From Pseudomonas sp. MF4836 (lineage in GTDB: Bacteria > Pseudomonadota > Gammaproteobacteria > Pseudomonadales > Pseudomonadaceae): a stretch of 64,000 nucleotides of DNA. How positions within the stretch are numbered: the stretch's first letter is position 1; each line of letters begins with the position of its first letter. Under the pieces are notes generated by a model. The model was not told the origin of the DNA. It saw only the letters and a program-made list of their open reading frames with translations, and made no database searches. The position numbers were made by a program, and so were the translations under genes. Positions 35,596 through 44,551 of this stretch are shown here, one piece after another. The stretch spans positions 62,001-126,000 of the forward strand of contig NZ_MVOL01000010.1 of NCBI RefSeq assembly GCF_002018875.1. The letters run 5' to 3'.

Positions 35596-37388
35596 GGACG
35601 CTCTCCATCAAGGGGTGCGGAAGGGGGTACGGCGGTCAGGCTGACCCGCGCGCTGTAGCCGCCGAGGCGGCCGGGGTGCATGCAGGCCGGATCCTGGGCC
35701 GGGTATTGGAACAGTGGCCGGGCATCGTCGAGCGGGGGCAGGGCCACGCTGTCGGCGCCGAGGTTGAGGTCGATGCGCAGCAGGCTGCCGTCGCCCAAGC
35801 GCCAGCGGGCACTGACCGCGCCTACGGCCAGGACTTCCGCGCCCAGGGCCAGGGCCCCCGGCAGGCGCGGGATGATGTACTGGTGACGCAGGCCCAGCAG
35901 GTGCTGGTACAGGGCGCGGGTTGCCGCTCCCTGTTCCGGGCTGGCCTCGGGCCTTGAAGCGTGGAAGGTGGACGCCGCGTTGGGGTCGGGGATCCGTTCC
36001 CGTTGCTGCGGATCGGCGAACACGCTGAAGTCGGCGAATTCATTGCGCCGGCCTTCACGCACGGCGTCGGCCAAGTCACCGTGGTGGCTGGTGAAAAACA
36101 GGAATGGCTCGGTCGCCGCGTGTTCGTCGCCCATGAACAACAGCGGGATCATCGGCGACAGCAGCAGCAACACCGTGGCCGCCTCCAGGGCCTGGGGCGG
36201 CGCCAGGCGGTTCAGGCGTTCGCCAAAGGCGCGGTTGCCGACCTGATCGTGGTTTTGCAGAAACAGCACAAAGGCACTGGGTGGCAGATGGCCGCTGGGC
36301 TCGCCGCGAGCGTTGCCGTGGCGGGTGCGGTGGCCCTGGTAGACAAACCCCTGGCTCAGGCAGCGCGCCAGCTTGGCCGTGGGTTGTTCGGCAAAGTCGG
36401 CGTAATAGGCGTCGGTTTCACCGGTCAGCAGCACGTGCAGGGCGTTGTGCCCGTCGTCGTTCCACTGCGCATCGAAACCCTGTTCGAGGAGGCTGGCCTG
36501 GTTGAATTCGTTTTCCAGGTTGAGCCACACCTGCCGTCCCGGGGCGACCTGACTGCGCACGCGACGCGCCAGCTCCTGGAGGAAGTCCGGGTTGTCGATG
36601 GCGTGCACCGCGTCCAGGCGCAGGCCGTCAAAGCGGTATTCGAGCAGCCACATCAGGGCATTGTCGATAAAGAAGTCGCGCACCTCGCGGCGGCGGAAGT
36701 CGATGGCCGCGCCCCAGGGGGTGTGTTGGTCTTCGCGAAAGAAGCGTTTGGCGTAATGGTGCAGGTAGTTGCCGTCGGGGCCGAAGTGGTTGTAGACCAC
36801 GTCGAGGATCACCGCCAGGCCCAGGCCGTGGGCGCTGTCGATCAAGAACTTGAGGTCCTCGGGCGAACCATAGGAGGCTTGCGGCGCATAGGGCAGGACC
36901 CCGTCGTAGCCCCAGTTGCGGCTCCCCGGGAACTGCGCCAGCGGCATCAGTTCGATGGCGGTGATGCCCAGCCGCGCCAACTCAGGCAGCCGTTCTGCCA
37001 CCGCGCGATACCCACCGAGCACCCCCACGTGCAGCTCGTAAATCACCGCCTGGTGCCAGGGCCGGCCCTGCCAGAGCGGGTGTTGCCACTCGTAGGCGAG
37101 GGGGTCGACCACCACGCTCGGCGAGCCGATGTCGCCGGCCTGGAAGCGGGAGGCCGGGTCAGGCACCTCCAGTTCGCCATCGATCTTGAACCGATAGTGG
37201 CTGCCGGCCGGGCAGCGGGCCTGCAGCACATGCCAGCCCTCGGCCTGAGGCTGCATGGGCAGGGAACGCCCATCTTGCAATTCAACCTTTACTTCATGTG
37301 CATCAGGCGCCCACAAGGCGAAGCGGGTATGTTCCGCATCCAGCATGATCGCGCCGTGGGGCCAGGTTTCCAGAGTCCTTGACGGCAT
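35592..37388 (-). CDS. treZ: Malto-oligosyltrehalose trehalohydrolase TreZ
   Basis: Hydrolyses maltooligosyltrehalose to release trehalose. GH13, 598 aa. The N-terminal CBM48 (HTRFALWAPDAHEVKVEL) is followed by the barrel with nucleophile about D259 (DGLRLDAVHAIDN), acid/base about E292 (WLNLENEFNQ) and LQNHDQVGNRAFGERL. Start at ATG 37388 with AGAGG eight bases upstream, 12 bases after glgA. The stop overlaps malQ by ATGA. Confidence 0.94.
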   Translation of the reverse strand: MPSRTLETWPHGAIMLDAEHTRFALWAPDAHEVKVELQDGRSLPMQPQAEGWHVLQARCPAGSHYRFKIDGELEVPDPASRFQAGDIGSPSVVVDPLAYEWQHPLWQGRPWHQAVIYELHVGVLGGYRAVAERLPELARLGITAIELMPLAQFPGSRNWGYDGVLPYAPQASYGSPEDLKFLIDSAHGLGLAVILDVVYNHFGPDGNYLHHYAKRFFREDQHTPWGAAIDFRRREVRDFFIDNALMWLLEYRFDGLRLDAVHAIDNPDFLQELARRVRSQVAPGRQVWLNLENEFNQASLLEQGFDAQWNDDGHNALHVLLTGETDAYYADFAEQPTAKLARCLSQGFVYQGHRTRHGNARGEPSGHLPPSAFVLFLQNHDQVGNRAFGERLNRLAPPQALEAATVLLLLSPMIPLLFMGDEHAATEPFLFFTSHHGDLADAVREGRRNEFADFSVFADPQQRERIPDPNAASTFHASRPEASPEQGAATRALYQHLLGLRHQYIIPRLPGALALGAEVLAVGAVSARWRLGDGSLLRIDLNLGADSVALPPLDDARPLFQYPAQDPACMHPGRLGGYSARVSLTAVPPSAPLDGERP

Positions 37389-37400
37389 CCATGTGGCCTC

Positions 37401-38969
37401 TTATTTGTGCATCGATTTACCCAGCGCCTTGGCAACCAGTTGTTCATAGAGTTCGGCGTAGGGTTCGACCGCCTTGCACCAGTTGAAGGGTGCGGCCATG
37501 GCCCGGCAGCGCATGGCATTGAGCAGTTCGGGGTAGGCGAACACCTTGAATGCCCGTTGCAGGGCTTCTTCGTAGCTGGGCACGGTGGACTCGTCGAACA
37601 GGAACCCGGTCACGCCGTTTTCGATGGTGTCGGCCAGGCCCCCGGTGTTGCGTGCCACCGGCAACGAGCCGAAGCGCTGGGCGTACATCTGGCTCAGGCC
37701 GCAAGGCTCGTAGCGCGATGGCATCAGCAGAAAGTCGCTGCCGGCAAACATGCGTCGGGCGTCGGTTTCGTTAAAGCCGATATGCACCCCGATCTGCCCT
37801 GGAAAACGCTGGGCCAGGGCGCGCATGGCCTGCTCTTCTTCCGGCTCGCCACGGCCGATGATGGCGATCTGGCCACCGGACTTGACGATAAACTCGGCCA
37901 CACCTTCGGTGAGGTCCAGGCCCTTCTGGTAGACCAGGCGCGAGACCACGGCGAACAGCGGGCCCGACGAATCGTCGAGGCCGAACATCTGCCGTACATG
38001 GTCGGCGTTGACTGCCTTGCCGTCCCAGTCGCCAATGCCGAATGGGCGGAACAGGTGCGGATCGCTGGTGGAATCCCAGCTTTCGTCAATGCCGTTGGGG
38101 ATACCGCTGAGCAGGCCCTGCTGGGTCTTGCTGGCCAAAAAGCCGTCAAGCCCGCAGCCGAAGGCCGGGGTGGTGATTTCCTGGGCGTAGGTGGCGCTGA
38201 CCGTGGTGATGTGGCTGGAGTAGGCCATGCCGGCCTTGAGGAACGACAGCTTGCCGTAGAACTCCATGCCTTCCTGTTGCAGGGCATGTTCGGGGATGCC
38301 CAGCTCCGGGCAGCAGGCCAGGCTGACCACGCCCTGATACGCCAGGTTATGGATGGTGAACAGGGTCGGGGTGCGTTGACCGCGCCAGTGCATATAGGCC
38401 GGGGCCAGGCCGGCGGGCCAGTCGTGGGCGTGCACCAGGTCGGGGCACCAGTGGATCTGCGCCAGGTTGGCAGCGATATCGGCGGCGGCCAGCCCCAGGC
38501 GTGCGAAGCGGATGTGGTTGTCCGGCCAGTCGCGGCCGTTGTTGGCGCCATAAGGCGTACCTTCGCGCTCATAGAGCTCGGGGCAGATCAGAACGTAGAT
38601 GACCAGACCGTCGGGCATGTCCATGCGCCCGATCTTGCAGGCCGGCAAGGCCGCGTGGCCGCCCAGCTCACCGATGATATGGATCGGGTTTTCGCTGTGC
38701 AGCACCTGCGGGTAGCCGGGAATCAGGACCCGTACATCGTGCAGATGGGACATGGCCCGGGGCAGTGCCGCCGAGACGTCGCCCAGGCCGCCGGTTTTCA
38801 CCAGGTCGGCGATTTCCGAGGTCACGAACAGGACTTTCTTGCGGTTGGGATTGATCCGATGAATCGGCGAAACCGTTTTGCCACCCGGAGCGAGCATGGA
38901 CTTGTTGGCCGCTTCACTGGCCTGAGGCTGAGGTTGTTCTCCCTGGGTTTCCAATACGGCACTGATCAT
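37401..38969 (-). CDS. glgA: Glycogen synthase GlgA (GT5)
   Basis: Glucosyltransferase extending alpha-1,4-glucan, or making maltose-1-phosphate in GlgE-pathway organisms, from an NDP-glucose. About 522 aa with an unusual N-terminal extension of some 45 polar residues before KKVLFVTSEIADLVKTGG. The donor-binding KTGGLGDVSAALPRA and C-terminal MPSRYEPCGLSQMYAQRFG (catalytic Glu region) are intact. ATG 38969 has GGGAGAG upstream. It leads the operon glgA-treZ-malQ-treY-DUF2934. No glgC is present in the window, so the glucose donor must be made elsewhere. A candidate sigma-54 promoter lies about 160 bases upstream. Confidence 0.93.
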   Translation of the reverse strand: MISAVLETQGEQPQPQASEAANKSMLAPGGKTVSPIHRINPNRKKVLFVTSEIADLVKTGGLGDVSAALPRAMSHLHDVRVLIPGYPQVLHSENPIHIIGELGGHAALPACKIGRMDMPDGLVIYVLICPELYEREGTPYGANNGRDWPDNHIRFARLGLAAADIAANLAQIHWCPDLVHAHDWPAGLAPAYMHWRGQRTPTLFTIHNLAYQGVVSLACCPELGIPEHALQQEGMEFYGKLSFLKAGMAYSSHITTVSATYAQEITTPAFGCGLDGFLASKTQQGLLSGIPNGIDESWDSTSDPHLFRPFGIGDWDGKAVNADHVRQMFGLDDSSGPLFAVVSRLVYQKGLDLTEGVAEFIVKSGGQIAIIGRGEPEEEQAMRALAQRFPGQIGVHIGFNETDARRMFAGSDFLLMPSRYEPCGLSQMYAQRFGSLPVARNTGGLADTIENGVTGFLFDESTVPSYEEALQRAFKVFAYPELLNAMRCRAMAAPFNWCKAVEPYAELYEQLVAKALGKSMHK

Positions 38970-39124
38970 GTGTCTCTCCCATTTTATTGATCTGGTCCTG
39001 GTCTCACACCTGCACTGGCGCCGGTTCGCTGCCTGAATTGGGCCTGGATCCGGGCGCACAAGCGCTACGCAATGAAGAGCCAAGGCAGCCCATTGCGTCG
39101 AAGCAAAAAGGGTGAAAGGGGCAT

Positions 39125-39140
39125 TGCAAGGATTGCACCA
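39125..39140 (-). promoter_or_regulatory. Candidate sigma-54 promoter for the glgA operon
   Basis: The minus strand reads TGGTGCAATCCTTGCA, which fits the -24/-12 consensus TGGYRYRN4TTGCW at every defined position, with exactly ten bases between GG and GC. It faces glgA, giving a predicted leader of roughly 145 bases. Chance matches exist in any genome, so this needs experimental support. Confidence 0.45.
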
Positions 39141-39209
39141 GTCGCTATGGCCCCACCTTTAAGCTGACCCAAGGGCTACAGCAAAAGTTTCGACTATTTT
39201 TCAGTAAAG

Positions 39210-39225
39210 GTGACTGTCCGGTCAC
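39210..39225. promoter_or_regulatory. Inverted repeat GTGAC-N6-GTCAC, possible activator site
   Basis: GTGAC at 39210-39214 and GTCAC at 39221-39225 flank TGTCCG. The centre is about 78 bases upstream of the -24 element of the candidate sigma-54 promoter, a usual position for an enhancer-binding protein. The binding factor is unknown. Confidence 0.3.
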
Positions 39226-39462
39226 TTTGTGAGAACCAGTCTAGGACAGAACCTAGAGCCTGGCAGGCGCGATCGGGGAATAAGTTCGACCGGCGGCGAC
39301 AGCGGGCGCAAATAACCCGACGAAAGGTAGGGGCTGCACTGCGGGAGGGCGGACAGGTGCGGCCCGTGGCGCGAAAAAGCACCGCCAGGAGCGAGGTCGC
39401 GGTGCGGGCGCCATTCCCTGCGCACGAAAGCGGTGCGCGGCTCTGACGCGGCGCCGGGCGCT

Positions 39463-40416
39463 CTAGTTGAGTGGGCGCAACGCTTGGCCGGCGTACCAGG
39501 CCAGCAAGTCTTCGATCATCTGCCCATAAAACTGGCGGTAGTTGTTGCGACTGACGTAGCCAAGATGGGGCGTGGCCAGCACCGTGGGCAGGTGGCGCAG
39601 GGGATGATCGGCGGGCAGTGGCTCCGGATCGAACACATCCAGCGCCGCGCCCCCCAATCGGCCCTGTTGCAGGGCAGCGATCAGTGCCGCTTCGTCGACG
39701 ATCGGCCCGCGCGCGGTGTTCACCAGCAGCGCTGCAGGTTTCATCCAGCCCAGGGCCTGGGCGTCCACCAGGCCACGGCTGCGCTCGCTGAGCACCAGGT
39801 GCACCGAGAGCACGTCGGCCTGTTCAAACAGTTGCTGCTTGCTGACAGCGGTCACCCCGACCTCGGCGGCGCGCTCCGGGGTCAGGTTCTGGCTCCAGGC
39901 GATCACGCGCATGCCGAACACCTGGCCGAATTGCGCCACCCGCTGGCCGATGCTGCCCAGGCCGAGAATACCCAGGGTCTTGCCATGCAGGTCGCCGCCC
40001 AGGCCTTGCTGCCAGCCGCCGTTGCGCAGGGAGGTGGCTTCGGCCAGCAGGTTGCGGGTGTGGGCCATGATCAGGGCCCAGGTCAGTTCGGGGGCGGCGT
40101 GCTTGTAGCTGTCGGTGCCGCACACCTGGATCCCCAGGCTGCTGGCCGCCGCGAGGTCGATGGCGGCATTGCGCATGCCGCCGGTCAGCAGCAGCTTGAG
40201 GCGCGGCAGGCTGCGCAGCAGGGCCGCGTCGAAGCGGGTGCGCTCGCGCATCACGCAGATCACCTCGAAATCCGTCAGGCGCTGGCTCAAGGTCGCGGTG
40301 TCGGCGGGGTAGTCATGGACAAAGGTGACCTCGCCAATGCCTTGCACTGGCGACCAGTCCACCACGTCACGGGCGACCTGTTGCCAGTCATCGATTACCG
40401 CAATCTTCAGCGTCAT
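39463..40416 (-). CDS. D-2-hydroxyacid dehydrogenase family protein
   Basis: 317 aa NAD(P)-dependent dehydrogenase of the D-lactate/phosphoglycerate dehydrogenase superfamily. The cofactor motif is LGILGLGSIGQRVAQFG. Catalytic Arg is in NTARGPIVDEAAL, Glu in ALDVFDPEPLPADHPL and His in ATPHLGYVSRNNY. The substrate is not determinable; phosphoglycerate seems unlikely because there is no ACT domain. It is transcribed alone. Confidence 0.88.
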   Translation of the reverse strand: MTLKIAVIDDWQQVARDVVDWSPVQGIGEVTFVHDYPADTATLSQRLTDFEVICVMRERTRFDAALLRSLPRLKLLLTGGMRNAAIDLAAASSLGIQVCGTDSYKHAAPELTWALIMAHTRNLLAEATSLRNGGWQQGLGGDLHGKTLGILGLGSIGQRVAQFGQVFGMRVIAWSQNLTPERAAEVGVTAVSKQQLFEQADVLSVHLVLSERSRGLVDAQALGWMKPAALLVNTARGPIVDEAALIAALQQGRLGGAALDVFDPEPLPADHPLRHLPTVLATPHLGYVSRNNYRQFYGQMIEDLLAWYAGQALRPLN

Positions 40417-40551
40417 GGGGCGGCTCCTGGGGCGGGGAGAATCTGCACGCTCAACCCGGTTCCTGCACGTCTGGACAGGGAGGGCCTAGCGGGTGGCAGA
40501 CGATCTTGGCGCAAATCCGCTGCGAATTCCACGCCCCCGGTTGGCAAGGAT

Positions 40552-40986
40552 TCAGGCGGTGATGCCCAGGGTCAGCAGGGCCAGCACGCCATAGCGTGCG
40601 CCTTTGGCCAGGGTCACGATCAGCAGGAAACGCTTGAGCGGCTCACCCATGACCCCGGCCACCAGGGTCAGCGGGTCACCGATGATGGGCACCCAGCTCA
40701 GCAGCAGCGACCAGTGCCCGTAGCGTTGGTAATGCACCCGGGCGCGCTCCAGGTGGCGGGGGCTGACCGGGAACCAGCGCCGGCTCTTGAAGCGTTCGAG
40801 GCGCCTCCCCAGCCACCAGTTGAGCAGCGAGCCGAGGACATTGCCCAGGGTCGCGCTCAGCAACAACAGCCACGGCGCGTAGTGGGGGTTGAGCAGCAGG
40901 CCGACCAGCAGCGCTTCCGATTGCAGGGGCAGCAGGGTGGCGGCGCCGAACGCCGCGAGAAGCAGCCCGAGGTAGCCGAGGATCAA
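40552..40986 (-). CDS. YqaA-like (VTT/SNARE-associated family) membrane protein
   Basis: 144 aa with about four membrane segments; motifs ATLGNVLGSLLNWWLGR and VPIIGDPLTLVAGVMG are typical of the DedA/YqaA group. The only workable start is a TTG at 40986 that overlaps the stop of the DUF411 gene (TTGA), with no clear Shine-Dalgarno sequence. That suggests translation by reinitiation from the upstream gene. Function of the family is linked to membrane homeostasis; the exact role is unknown. Confidence 0.82.
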   Translation of the reverse strand: MILGYLGLLLAAFGAATLLPLQSEALLVGLLLNPHYAPWLLLLSATLGNVLGSLLNWWLGRRLERFKSRRWFPVSPRHLERARVHYQRYGHWSLLLSWVPIIGDPLTLVAGVMGEPLKRFLLIVTLAKGARYGVLALLTLGITA

Positions 40987-41432
40987 TGGGCCGGGTAGTC
41001 CGCGACCACGACGTCCTGGACGTCTTTGGTCAGGCCGATGACCTGGTAGGCGTCGGCGGGCATGCCGTCCATCTCCATGCCGGGCGAACCCATGGGCATG
41101 CCCGGGGCGGCGATGCCCAGCAGGTCGCTGCGGTTGAGCAGGGCCAGCACCTGCTCGGCCGGGACATGGCCTTCGACGAATTTGCCGTCAATCACCGCGG
41201 TGTGGCAGGAGGCCAGGCGTGGCGCCACGCCGAGGCGCTGCTTGACCGCGCTCATGTTGCTTTCAACGTGGTCCTCGACCTTGAAGCCGTTGGCTTCCAG
41301 GTGCTTGATCCACTCCTTGCAGCAACCGCAGTTGGCGTCGCGGTGCACTTCAATCGGGATGGGCGCGGCGGCCTGGGCCAGGGAAATGACGAACAGGGCC
41401 GACAGGGCGGCCAGGCGCAGGGTGTTTTTCAT
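40983..41432 (-). CDS. Periplasmic DUF411 metal-binding protein
   Basis: About 149 aa with a Sec signal peptide (MKNTLRLAALSALFVISLAQ cleaved near AAA). The mature N-terminus has VHRDANCGCCKEWIKHLE, a CxCC site typical of DUF411 proteins often found near copper-resistance genes. A Met-rich stretch (GMPMGSPGMEMDGMP) also fits copper binding. No strong ribosome site precedes ATG 41432. It is coupled to the YqaA-like gene. Confidence 0.85.
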   Translation of the reverse strand: MKNTLRLAALSALFVISLAQAAAPIPIEVHRDANCGCCKEWIKHLEANGFKVEDHVESNMSAVKQRLGVAPRLASCHTAVIDGKFVEGHVPAEQVLALLNRSDLLGIAAPGMPMGSPGMEMDGMPADAYQVIGLTKDVQDVVVADYPAH

Positions 41433-41623
41433 GAAAGGTCTCGTGATTAAAAGGAGGTCCGGGGGGCGGTGCATTTTGAGCTTTTTTCGCCCCGTCGCCG
41501 GGCACTTGTGTTTCAAGGTTATACAAACTACAGCCCGCCCTGTAGCCGCTGCCGCAGGTGTTGCTTGGGGGGAGATTAAACCGTGTTTGCTGACAGCTCA
41601 CTGAGGGCGACATTACAGATTTG

Positions 41624-42079
41624 TCAGCGAGGCGGGATTTCCAGCTTGTGCTTGAGGTTATCCAGGGCCCGGTTCGATTGCTCCACCAGGCGCGAGTGGA
41701 TGCCACCCAGGTTGAGGTCGGAGGTGTAGTGCAGGGTGCGCTTGAACAGGGTGGCGTTGCCCCGGGTCTGCAGTTGATAATGCAGGGTGCCGTCGACGGC
41801 GATGGAGCTGAACACCGCCTTGAATTCCCGGGGCGGGAGGGCGGTGATCACCCGGCAATTGAGGTGCACTTGCAGCCCGAGGAGGTCGATGACCCCGGTA
41901 AAGCGCTGGCCCAGGGGCAGGGAACCCGGGTGACCGGTACTGGCGCTGAGGGCCGTGGGGTGCCATTCGTGCCAGCGCTCGGGCTGGGTCACGTAGTCAT
42001 AAACCTGGTCGATGCCTGCCTTTATATAGAGCTCATTGATGATGTGCTCGTCCAGCAGATGCGATTGGCGCTGTCCCAT
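41624..42079 (-). CDS. SRPBCC-family (START-like) protein
   Basis: About 151 aa. The helix-grip pattern is seen in INELYIKAGIDQVYDYVTQP, ERWHEWHPT, and LPLGQRFTGVIDLLG. Such proteins bind hydrophobic ligands or act in polyketide cyclisation or lipid transfer; the ligand is unknown. The ATG at 42079 has AAGGAGG upstream, a strong site. A GC-rich REP-like fragment lies just beyond its 3' end near 41540-41560. Confidence 0.82.
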   Translation of the reverse strand: MGQRQSHLLDEHIINELYIKAGIDQVYDYVTQPERWHEWHPTALSASTGHPGSLPLGQRFTGVIDLLGLQVHLNCRVITALPPREFKAVFSSIAVDGTLHYQLQTRGNATLFKRTLHYTSDLNLGGIHSRLVEQSNRALDNLKHKLEIPPR

Positions 42080-42153
42080 GCTGCACCTCCTTGTGACCGG
42101 AGCTGCAAATATAGCTGCACTGGCGCGCCACGCACGCCAGTGCAACCGACCGT

Positions 42154-44148
42154 TCAGCGGACTTTGAAGCGCGCCATCAGGGCGCTGACCCGGTTGTTGG
42201 CCTGCAGCAGGTTCTGGGTGTTGCTGGCGCTGGCCTGGCCGCTGTCTACCAGTTGCTCGACCATGTGCCGGATGCTGACCATGCTGCGATTGATCTCTTC
42301 GGTCACTGCGCTCTGTTGTTCGGCCGCGGTGGCGATCTGGGTGCTGAGGCTGTTGATCTGGTTGACCGAGCCGGCCATTTCATCCAGTCCGGAGTTGACC
42401 CTGGCCGTGGCGTCCGCCGCCGACTGGCAGCTGGTCTGGGTGTTTTCCATGGCGCTGACCGAAGAGCTGACGCCCAGGGTCAGGCGGTTGAGCATTTCGT
42501 TGATCTCCGAGGTGCTGGCCTGAGTGCGGGCGGCGAGGGCGCGCACTTCGTCGGCCACCACGGCAAAACCGCGGCCTTGCTCGCCGGCCCGGGCGGCTTC
42601 GATGGCGGCGTTCAGCGCCAGCAAGTTGGTCTGCCCGGCAATGGCGCCGATCACCCCGAGAATTTCGGTGATGCGCTGGGCATCCTGCTGCATGGCCTCG
42701 ACCTTGTGGGTAGCGCTGGCCACTTCGTCAATCAGCGCCACCACGCTGCTCGACGCTTCGCCGACCACCACCCGCGAGCGTTCAGCGTGTTCGTTGGCGC
42801 GCTGGGTAAAGGCCGCGGTTTGGGCGGCATTGGCCGCGACGCTGTCCGCGGTGGCGCTCATTTCGGTAATGGCGGTGACGGTCTGGTCGGTTTCCGAGGC
42901 ATGCCGCGCGAGGATCTGCGTGGTCTGGGTCGAGGTCTGTTGCAGTTGCTCCAGGCTGTTGGCCATGGCCCCGGTGGCCTCGGTCACCTCACCGATCATG
43001 TTCTGCAGGTAGACGATAAAGCGATTGACCGAATGGCCGATGGCCCCCAGTTCGTCTTCGGCGCGAATGGTGATGCGCCGTGTCAGGTCGGCATCGCCGG
43101 TGGACAGCGCGTCGATATTGGCCTTGAGCGCCTTCATCCGCTGCACCAGCTGGCGGATCGCGTACACCTGCAACAGCACCAGCAGGACTATCATCGGGAT
43201 CTGCAACAGGCTCAGGGTGCTCAGCACGTCGTCACGCTGGGCGGTGATCAACTCGGTCGGCAGGGCGCTGGCCAGGAACCATGGGGAGCCCTCGATCGGG
43301 CGCATGAAGAAGGTGCTGGCGACCCCGGCGTTGTCAAACTCTACCCGCTGCAACGAGGCGTCGCGTCGCTCCAGCCCGGCCTTGACCTGGGCAGCGAACG
43401 GCGAGCTGGCGACCAGCTCGCTGATGTTCTTGAGTACGATCTGGCCGTTGATGCGCGAGCTGTTGCTGATGATCTTGCCGTCGGCCTCGACGATCAGCAT
43501 CTCGGCCTTGAGGTCCTGTTCCTTGCGCGCCACCAGGTCGTTGAAAAAGCCCAGGGTCACGTCGATGGTCGCCACGCCGTACGGCACACCGTCCCGGGAA
43601 ATGGCCATGGCGCAGTTGGTGCGCGGCTCGGCGCTGGCATCATCCTTGTAGGCGGCGGCCCAGGCACATTGTCCACGTGGGGTCTGCATGCCGCCCTTGT
43701 ACCAGGACTGGTCGTAATAGTTGGGCGCCGGGTCGCTGTTCCAGAAGGTATTGACCGTGAGCTTGCCTGAGGCATCGCGGTGCCAGAAGGTGCTGTGCTT
43801 GTTGCGCCCCGGGGTGCGCTGGCCGGGCAGGGGCCAGATGCCGCCGCCAAACACTTTCAGCTCGCCGTATTGGTCCACCAGGCCCGGCAGGACCTTGTCG
43901 ATGGTGTCGCTGTCGAGCAGGGGAATGGTCTGGGTGATGGTGCGTTGCTGGGCCTGGACCTTGTTCAGTTCGCCCTGGATCTGCTGGGCCACTTCGGCGA
44001 TGCGATTGAGGACCACCTGTTCTTCGGTGTGGCGCAGCTTGGGCGCCACCAGCTGGCTGATGCCGACGACCGTCAGCACGAACATCAGCAGGATGAACAG
44101 GACCAGAAACAACGTGTAGCGAGCTTGGATCGTGCGCAGTGCGGGCAT
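42154..44148 (-). CDS. Methyl-accepting chemotaxis protein with dCache-type sensor
   Basis: 664 aa. TM1 at residues 12-34 (LFLVLFILLMFVLTVVGIS), a periplasmic double-Cache-like domain to about 290 with NYYDQSWYKGG and VPYGVATIDVTLGFF, TM2 (LLQIPMIVLLVLLQVYAI), HAMP, and a cytoplasmic signalling domain with the hairpin tip EILGVIGAIAGQTNLLALNA, then IEAARAGEQGRGFAVVADEV. The amino-acid-sensing dCache motif is not evident, so the ligand is unknown. There is no C-terminal CheR-binding pentapeptide. Confidence 0.9.
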   Translation of the reverse strand: MPALRTIQARYTLFLVLFILLMFVLTVVGISQLVAPKLRHTEEQVVLNRIAEVAQQIQGELNKVQAQQRTITQTIPLLDSDTIDKVLPGLVDQYGELKVFGGGIWPLPGQRTPGRNKHSTFWHRDASGKLTVNTFWNSDPAPNYYDQSWYKGGMQTPRGQCAWAAAYKDDASAEPRTNCAMAISRDGVPYGVATIDVTLGFFNDLVARKEQDLKAEMLIVEADGKIISNSSRINGQIVLKNISELVASSPFAAQVKAGLERRDASLQRVEFDNAGVASTFFMRPIEGSPWFLASALPTELITAQRDDVLSTLSLLQIPMIVLLVLLQVYAIRQLVQRMKALKANIDALSTGDADLTRRITIRAEDELGAIGHSVNRFIVYLQNMIGEVTEATGAMANSLEQLQQTSTQTTQILARHASETDQTVTAITEMSATADSVAANAAQTAAFTQRANEHAERSRVVVGEASSSVVALIDEVASATHKVEAMQQDAQRITEILGVIGAIAGQTNLLALNAAIEAARAGEQGRGFAVVADEVRALAARTQASTSEINEMLNRLTLGVSSSVSAMENTQTSCQSAADATARVNSGLDEMAGSVNQINSLSTQIATAAEQQSAVTEEINRSMVSIRHMVEQLVDSGQASASNTQNLLQANNRVSALMARFKVR

Positions 44149-44551
44149 TGGACCTGTCCTTTCGAAGCGTTTCTTATTATTCGAGGCGAGCGCCCCCTAT
44201 CAGGGCTTCGTCAGGTTGTCGGCGTGGTTTTGCCCAGCTTTAGTACGCCCGTGCAAGAAAGTTATGGCCGTCGTCGCCTGATATCGCTGTCATGTATCCG
44301 AGGCCGTTCAATTGCGCAGGCTGCAGGCCTGAAAATACGCTTGAAAAGGACCTGGAACACTTCGTGCTGATGAGTACAAGCCTTGCAGGACAGGGCTTGG
44401 CTGGTTTGTATCGAAAATGTACAAGAATTGTAAATTGCCGAAATAAAGCGTTGTTGGAGGGCGATGGCACGTTGATACTTGCGCCTATTCGCCGCTCGGC
44501 TGAGGCTTCGCCGCCCGGGCACTGTGTACATATGAAAAAGGAAGCATGCTC
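44149..44551. other. Intergenic region between a chemoreceptor and an unknown gene
   Basis: About 400 bases between divergent genes. AT-rich around 44400-44450 with TTGTA (44406-44410) and TACAA (44420-44424) as an inverted repeat with a nine-base spacer, possibly a regulator site for the gene at 44552. I find no RNA gene or credible ORF. Confidence 0.5.

Larger units (their letters stand above)
38970..39462. other. Intergenic region upstream of glgA
   Basis: 493 bases without a convincing gene. It holds the candidate sigma-54 promoter and upstream palindrome listed separately. The part 39226-39462, next to the end of the 2-hydroxyacid dehydrogenase gene, shows nothing I can identify. Short open frames here lack ribosome sites and recognisable products. 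Confidence 0.6.
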
